Origin: Gymnopus androsaceus JB14
Taxonomy: Eukaryota; Basidiomycota; Agaricomycetes; Agaricales; Omphalotaceae
Direction of reading: 5' to 3'
DNA length: 64,000 nucleotides
Assembly (NCBI GenBank): GCA_009733575.1
Contig: ML769484.1
Location: 62,001 to 126,000, forward strand
A program made the position numbers and the translations under genes. This document shows, in pieces, positions 59,990 to 64,000 of this stretch. Positions within the stretch are counted from its first letter, which is position 1; each line of letters starts with the position of its first letter. Under the pieces are notes generated by a model. The model saw only the letters and a program-made list of their open reading frames with translations, ran no database searches and had not been told where the DNA came from.

Positions 59990-60865
59990 TATGCCAAGGA
60001 ACCCCGGAAAGATGGTTCCAGTCACCCCCACCCCCGAACATTCCGCTACTCCTCTCCCAAATGAAGACAACTACTTATAGGCTTATGCTAACTCGCCTCC
60101 TGTGTGGCGACCTGACACCAGTCATCTTCCATGCATAACACAAGCTCTCAACAATTCTAACATCTGCCGTGCTTGCCATACTCACTGCGAGACACTTCAG
60201 CACACATTTCTCCAATGCAGTGGCCTTCGGGAGATTCCTAGACTGCGGTCTAACTTCTTGGACACTATCTGGACACTTTCCCACAGATTTTTTTCTCTAC
60301 TTCGGATACTTACATCTACCTGCATTGTGCAAATACTTAGGTTTGGGATCATGTCATCCCTGCAGCAAAGTTCTTTCATGAAGCGGCTTCCTCTTGGAAG
60401 AGCTGGATAGATGGGAGGCCCGAGGATGTTCTAATGGACAATGATTCAGATGAAGAGGAGCATGAATAAGTAAATTTATTACTACTACTCATTTAACATT
60501 ACTATTATAATTTATTCTCCTGCGATTCCCTGCGTTCTACCTTCGTCTTTGCGGGTTGAGCTCGCCGCAGAGTGGTTGTTTGGGGCCGCCTTAGGGCGGA
60601 GCCGAGTATCTATCTATCTCAGTCTGTGTACTTAGAAAGAAATAGCCAGCAACGGGCGTCAAGCCTTTGGCGCTAGTTCAGCGCCTATTCACGTAGTTCT
60701 TTCTAAATTCTGGATTGTCATTGATTGGTCTCGCTCACCCACACCTTTTCTCTTACCAGCTGTACGCTCCAGTTTTAGTCGCCGCGTGCGTCTTTACCCA
60801 CCCGCGCGCGGGGCTAAAGCCTTTCTCAATTAACATTCCACATTGATATCACTTATTCTAATTAC
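59990..60865 (+). mobile_element. 5'-truncated LINE-type retrotransposon tail
   Basis: The plus strand reads ICRACHTHCETLQHTFLQC, the CxxC...H...C zinc knuckle found at the C-terminus of non-LTR retrotransposon reverse transcriptases. Upstream the frame contains a stop near 60075. Downstream a non-coding 3' part with GCCGCC-rich words (about 60560-60600) and a TATCTATCTATC run follows. The stretch interrupts the minisatellite between its third unit and a partial fourth, as expected of an insertion; exact ends and target duplication are not determined. Confidence 0.55.
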
Positions 60866-60868
60866 CCC

Positions 60869-60955
60869 GAACGCGTCATTCCGCAATTTCAGTATTGATA
60901 TTAAGATCGTCTCATCTGTTACCTAGTTCCCAGCATGTAACGCAAAAGCAACAGA
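60869..60955. repeat. Orphan partial minisatellite unit
   Basis: GCGTCATTCCGCAATTTCAG, then TATTGATATTAAGATCGTCTC and ATCTGTTACCT match the second halves of the units at 59454-59893, about 1 kb away. Confidence 0.75.
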
Positions 60956-61208
60956 TATAAGCTAAGATAAAACATAAGCCTCTTACTTCAAGAAGTGATG
61001 TGTAACTTAGTAGTGGATGAGAATGTGTCGTCGAGAATAGGTGAATAAGATTGTATTGACAGTCAACAGTCAAGAGTCGAGAAGGAGAAAAAAATAATAC
61101 GATTTCAAAGGATATATAGATCATGGTGGACTAAAAAATGTCATAAGGTGAACGTGAAGCGTACGAGAAAAGAGCGAGCGCGAGGAACCCAGAATCATAG
61201 AGACCCCA

Positions 61209-62038
<830 letters not shown>

Positions 62039-62762
62039 AATTCCGGGTTGGATCTGAACCAGAAAGGACAAAAAAAGAAAAAGTCAACGCAGTCAAAGAA
62101 TGAAGGCGGCTAAAGAGCGCAAAGATTGAACCGCTGAGCGTGGCAACCGACGGGCCTCGTGGTTTATTCCGCTTCAAGGAAGCTGCGCCAAAAGCGGAAA
62201 GACACTTACCTGAGAAGATACAGAGAATATGTACGGGAGTGTGAATGCAAGCTTGGAATCCTGAGTAGCAACAAGTCGAAATGAGAATTGATCGTCTTCG
62301 AGACAAGGGGCGCAAAGTCTAGAGGCTTGAAGAAAACCTGGCCTCGAAATTCAGTTCTCAAGTGATTGAAAGTTTGAAAGAGGAATGAGCCGCCAAATGT
62401 TGCACGTATAGAGTAGAAGACGGCTGTTGAGAAAAGGGAGTTGCAACCAGATTCAATTATTGCCAATTGCACAGTCACGGGCCTGTAACGCTGTGATATC
62501 AGCATAACAGCGTGATGCGTTTCAGATCAGTCGAGGCGTGGTACGCCGGTAAACATTCTTCAGAGCTCCAGTCGACAACTAGCTCAAAGCTGCTACGAGT
62601 CACTTTGAAGGAATGCAAAACGTCTAATATATTCGTGTTCAACTTTCCCTCAAAAATTTCACAGTCGCACATCAGATAGCCGCACTAAAGGTACACCATT
62701 AGAATTAGGAGCGCCAGGGCTCGTCCAAAAATACAAGCAGGCATTAGTAGTAGGATATCCTA
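62039..62762. other. Intergenic; Cdc42 promoter and 5' UTR region
   Basis: The minus-strand ORFs to 62505 lack motifs and overlap the 5' UTR of Cdc42. Nothing else recognised. Confidence 0.45.
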
Positions 62763-64000
62763 TCATTGCGATACTCTGGGTTTTTTATTGTCTTGCAGGA
62801 GAGCATGAGCTAAGACGACTTGGGAGCAGCAAAGGAACATACCAGGGTTAGCGTGTGCAGGTTGTGACCACCAACTCAAGAGTCCCGACTTGGTTCCAGT
62901 TACTATACACCCTCCGTTCGGATCCTCCAGACTCTGAGGGTAAAAAGCATCAATAGATAGCTTCATTCACAGAATGACATACTCACCGCTGCTGCAGTCA
63001 CCACTTGCTCTAAAAGAGAATAAGCCGTCAAAGCCTCAATCGCAAAATTAACACGCACCTTCTCCATGATCTCCTTCATCTAAGCCGTGATCTAGACCAT
63101 ATACCAACGATCCTCTCCGGGTATCCCAAATGAGCGCACACCCTTTTCACATCTCCAAACAGTACACCTTGGCCTCGCGCAGTGAAGCAGCCTCCGAAAA
63201 TTCGCGAACTGATCGGTTGCAAGTCGAGCTCCATGTTCGAGTAAGACCGTTCTACTTGGCCTTTCTTCGCGCCCATGTAATCGTTCAGGCTTATCAGACG
63301 AGAAACACCCTGGCAAGCTATTACTTTGTTTAACACTAGGATCTCAAGGCCATTCGCAACGACGTCACCTATTAATGCATGCGTCTTCGCGGGGCTGATG
63401 TCAATCGAGAAGCTAGAACGCCATTAATCGTTATCTAGAAGAGCGCTTGAACGAAAAAAAAAACACATACACTTTCGTCTTCAGGAATGAGAGAGCACGT
63501 AATGTACCGTTTGGAATTTCACAGCTCCATCTACAAACCAAAGATTAGATCCAGGCAACAATTATAGACGATGACGACGAACAATACACCATCCGCTGTA
63601 CCGCCAATGAGAGCAGCACCGTCTTCGATGAACGTTAACGCCGTAACATTAGGTCGCTGGATGGGCCGTTGGAGCTGCCAAGAACCTAGAAAAGAATTTC
63701 AGCCACTAGCGGTGTCAGTCCGGAAGAAGAACCGACCTTTATTCCAGAACCAAACTTTGACACCCATCGCGGGTAATGAGACAGCTATCCTGTCTTTGTG
63801 ATAGCCATACACATTCCAATTCCAGTCCCCACTTCGGGTTGTCTGCCGATATCTACTACTTCAGCCCATTGCCAGTGATTTATGCCCTGAGAATCGTTCA
63901 CTTGGAGGTTTGAACAAGGTAGATGGAGCCTCTTACCGTTCTACTCCACTTGCTTACCATTCCATCTTCTCCCAGTGAAATAACGCCGCTATCACCTTCT
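62763..64000 (-). CDS. WD40-repeat protein, C-terminal part (runs off window end), one frameshift
   Basis: Reading the minus strand from the window end: GDSGVISLGEDGMVSKWSRT, INHWQWAEVVDIG, KDRIAVSLPAMGVKVWFW, SWQLQRPIQRPNVTALTFIE, GAALIGGTADGVLWSCEIPN, GTLRALSFLKTKVFSIDISP and VLNKVIACQGVSRLISLNDY, then ELDLQPISSRIFGGCFTARG and VLFGDVKG-CALIWDTRRGSLVYGLDHG. Near the end SLEDPNGGCIVTGTKSGLLS-WW precedes a small last exon (DNKKPRVSQ) with the stop at 62763. Blade-like beta strands repeat about every 40-50 residues. At about 63145, in an AAAAGGG run, a +1 shift is needed between GDVKG and CALIWDTRR. Function unknown. Confidence 0.68.

Overview
This window is nuclear DNA of a filamentous basidiomycete, most likely a mushroom-forming agaricomycete. 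The evidence is a dense set of very short (about 45-90 bp) spliceosomal introns, genes packed on both strands with short spacers, and a gene set that includes Dicer, a SCAP homologue, a Zn2Cys6 factor, Kex2-type peptide precursors and short secreted proteins. All gene models were rebuilt by hand from splice signals, reading frame and remembered family motifs, so exon ends are inferences unless stated. No database search was possible.

Layout. 1-8.7 kb: the 5' part of a GDA1/CD39-type nucleoside diphosphatase with a broken phosphate-binding motif, a diverged 0.2-kb inverted repeat, one frameshifted conserved hypothetical gene, and long gene-poor DNA. 8.7-19.8 kb: a large Ser-rich hypothetical protein, a carboxymuconolactone decarboxylase-like protein, an intron-containing tRNA-Tyr, a full-length Dicer, and an F-box/LRR relic. 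19.8-29 kb: a PARP-type ADP-ribosyltransferase, a phosducin-like protein, a small hypothetical protein, a long TolB-propeller/amidohydrolase gene that is recognisable end to end but carries many single-base frameshifts, and a secreted or membrane-anchored protein. 30-37.4 kb: a YANK/STK32-type kinase, the E3-binding protein of pyruvate dehydrogenase, and SCAP, the sterol sensor of the SREBP pathway. 37.5-41.8 kb: two tandem decayed copies of an unknown family separated by a perfect-TIR MITE with TA target duplications, then a PI-PLC X-domain protein. 42.3-58 kb: glutathione reductase, a Zn2Cys6 regulator, the checkpoint clamp subunit Rad1, a small secreted protein, a multipass membrane protein, an MDR-type oxidoreductase, an FAD monooxygenase, EMC4 and splicing factor SF3B4. 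58.7-64 kb: a four-exon Kex2-processed peptide precursor, a minisatellite interrupted by a LINE tail, Cdc42, and a partial WD40 protein.

Most genes are ordinary housekeeping genes without a shared pathway. The items most worth attention are the Kex2-type peptide precursor at 58761-59189, whose introns fall between its dibasic peptide units; the clustered, mostly +1 frameshifts, densest at 21.6-26.6 kb, which are either decay or assembly error; the GDPase-like gene with a lost catalytic loop; the MITE that supplies a stop codon to a duplicated gene; and the inverted repeat that could form a hairpin transcript in a genome that also encodes Dicer.
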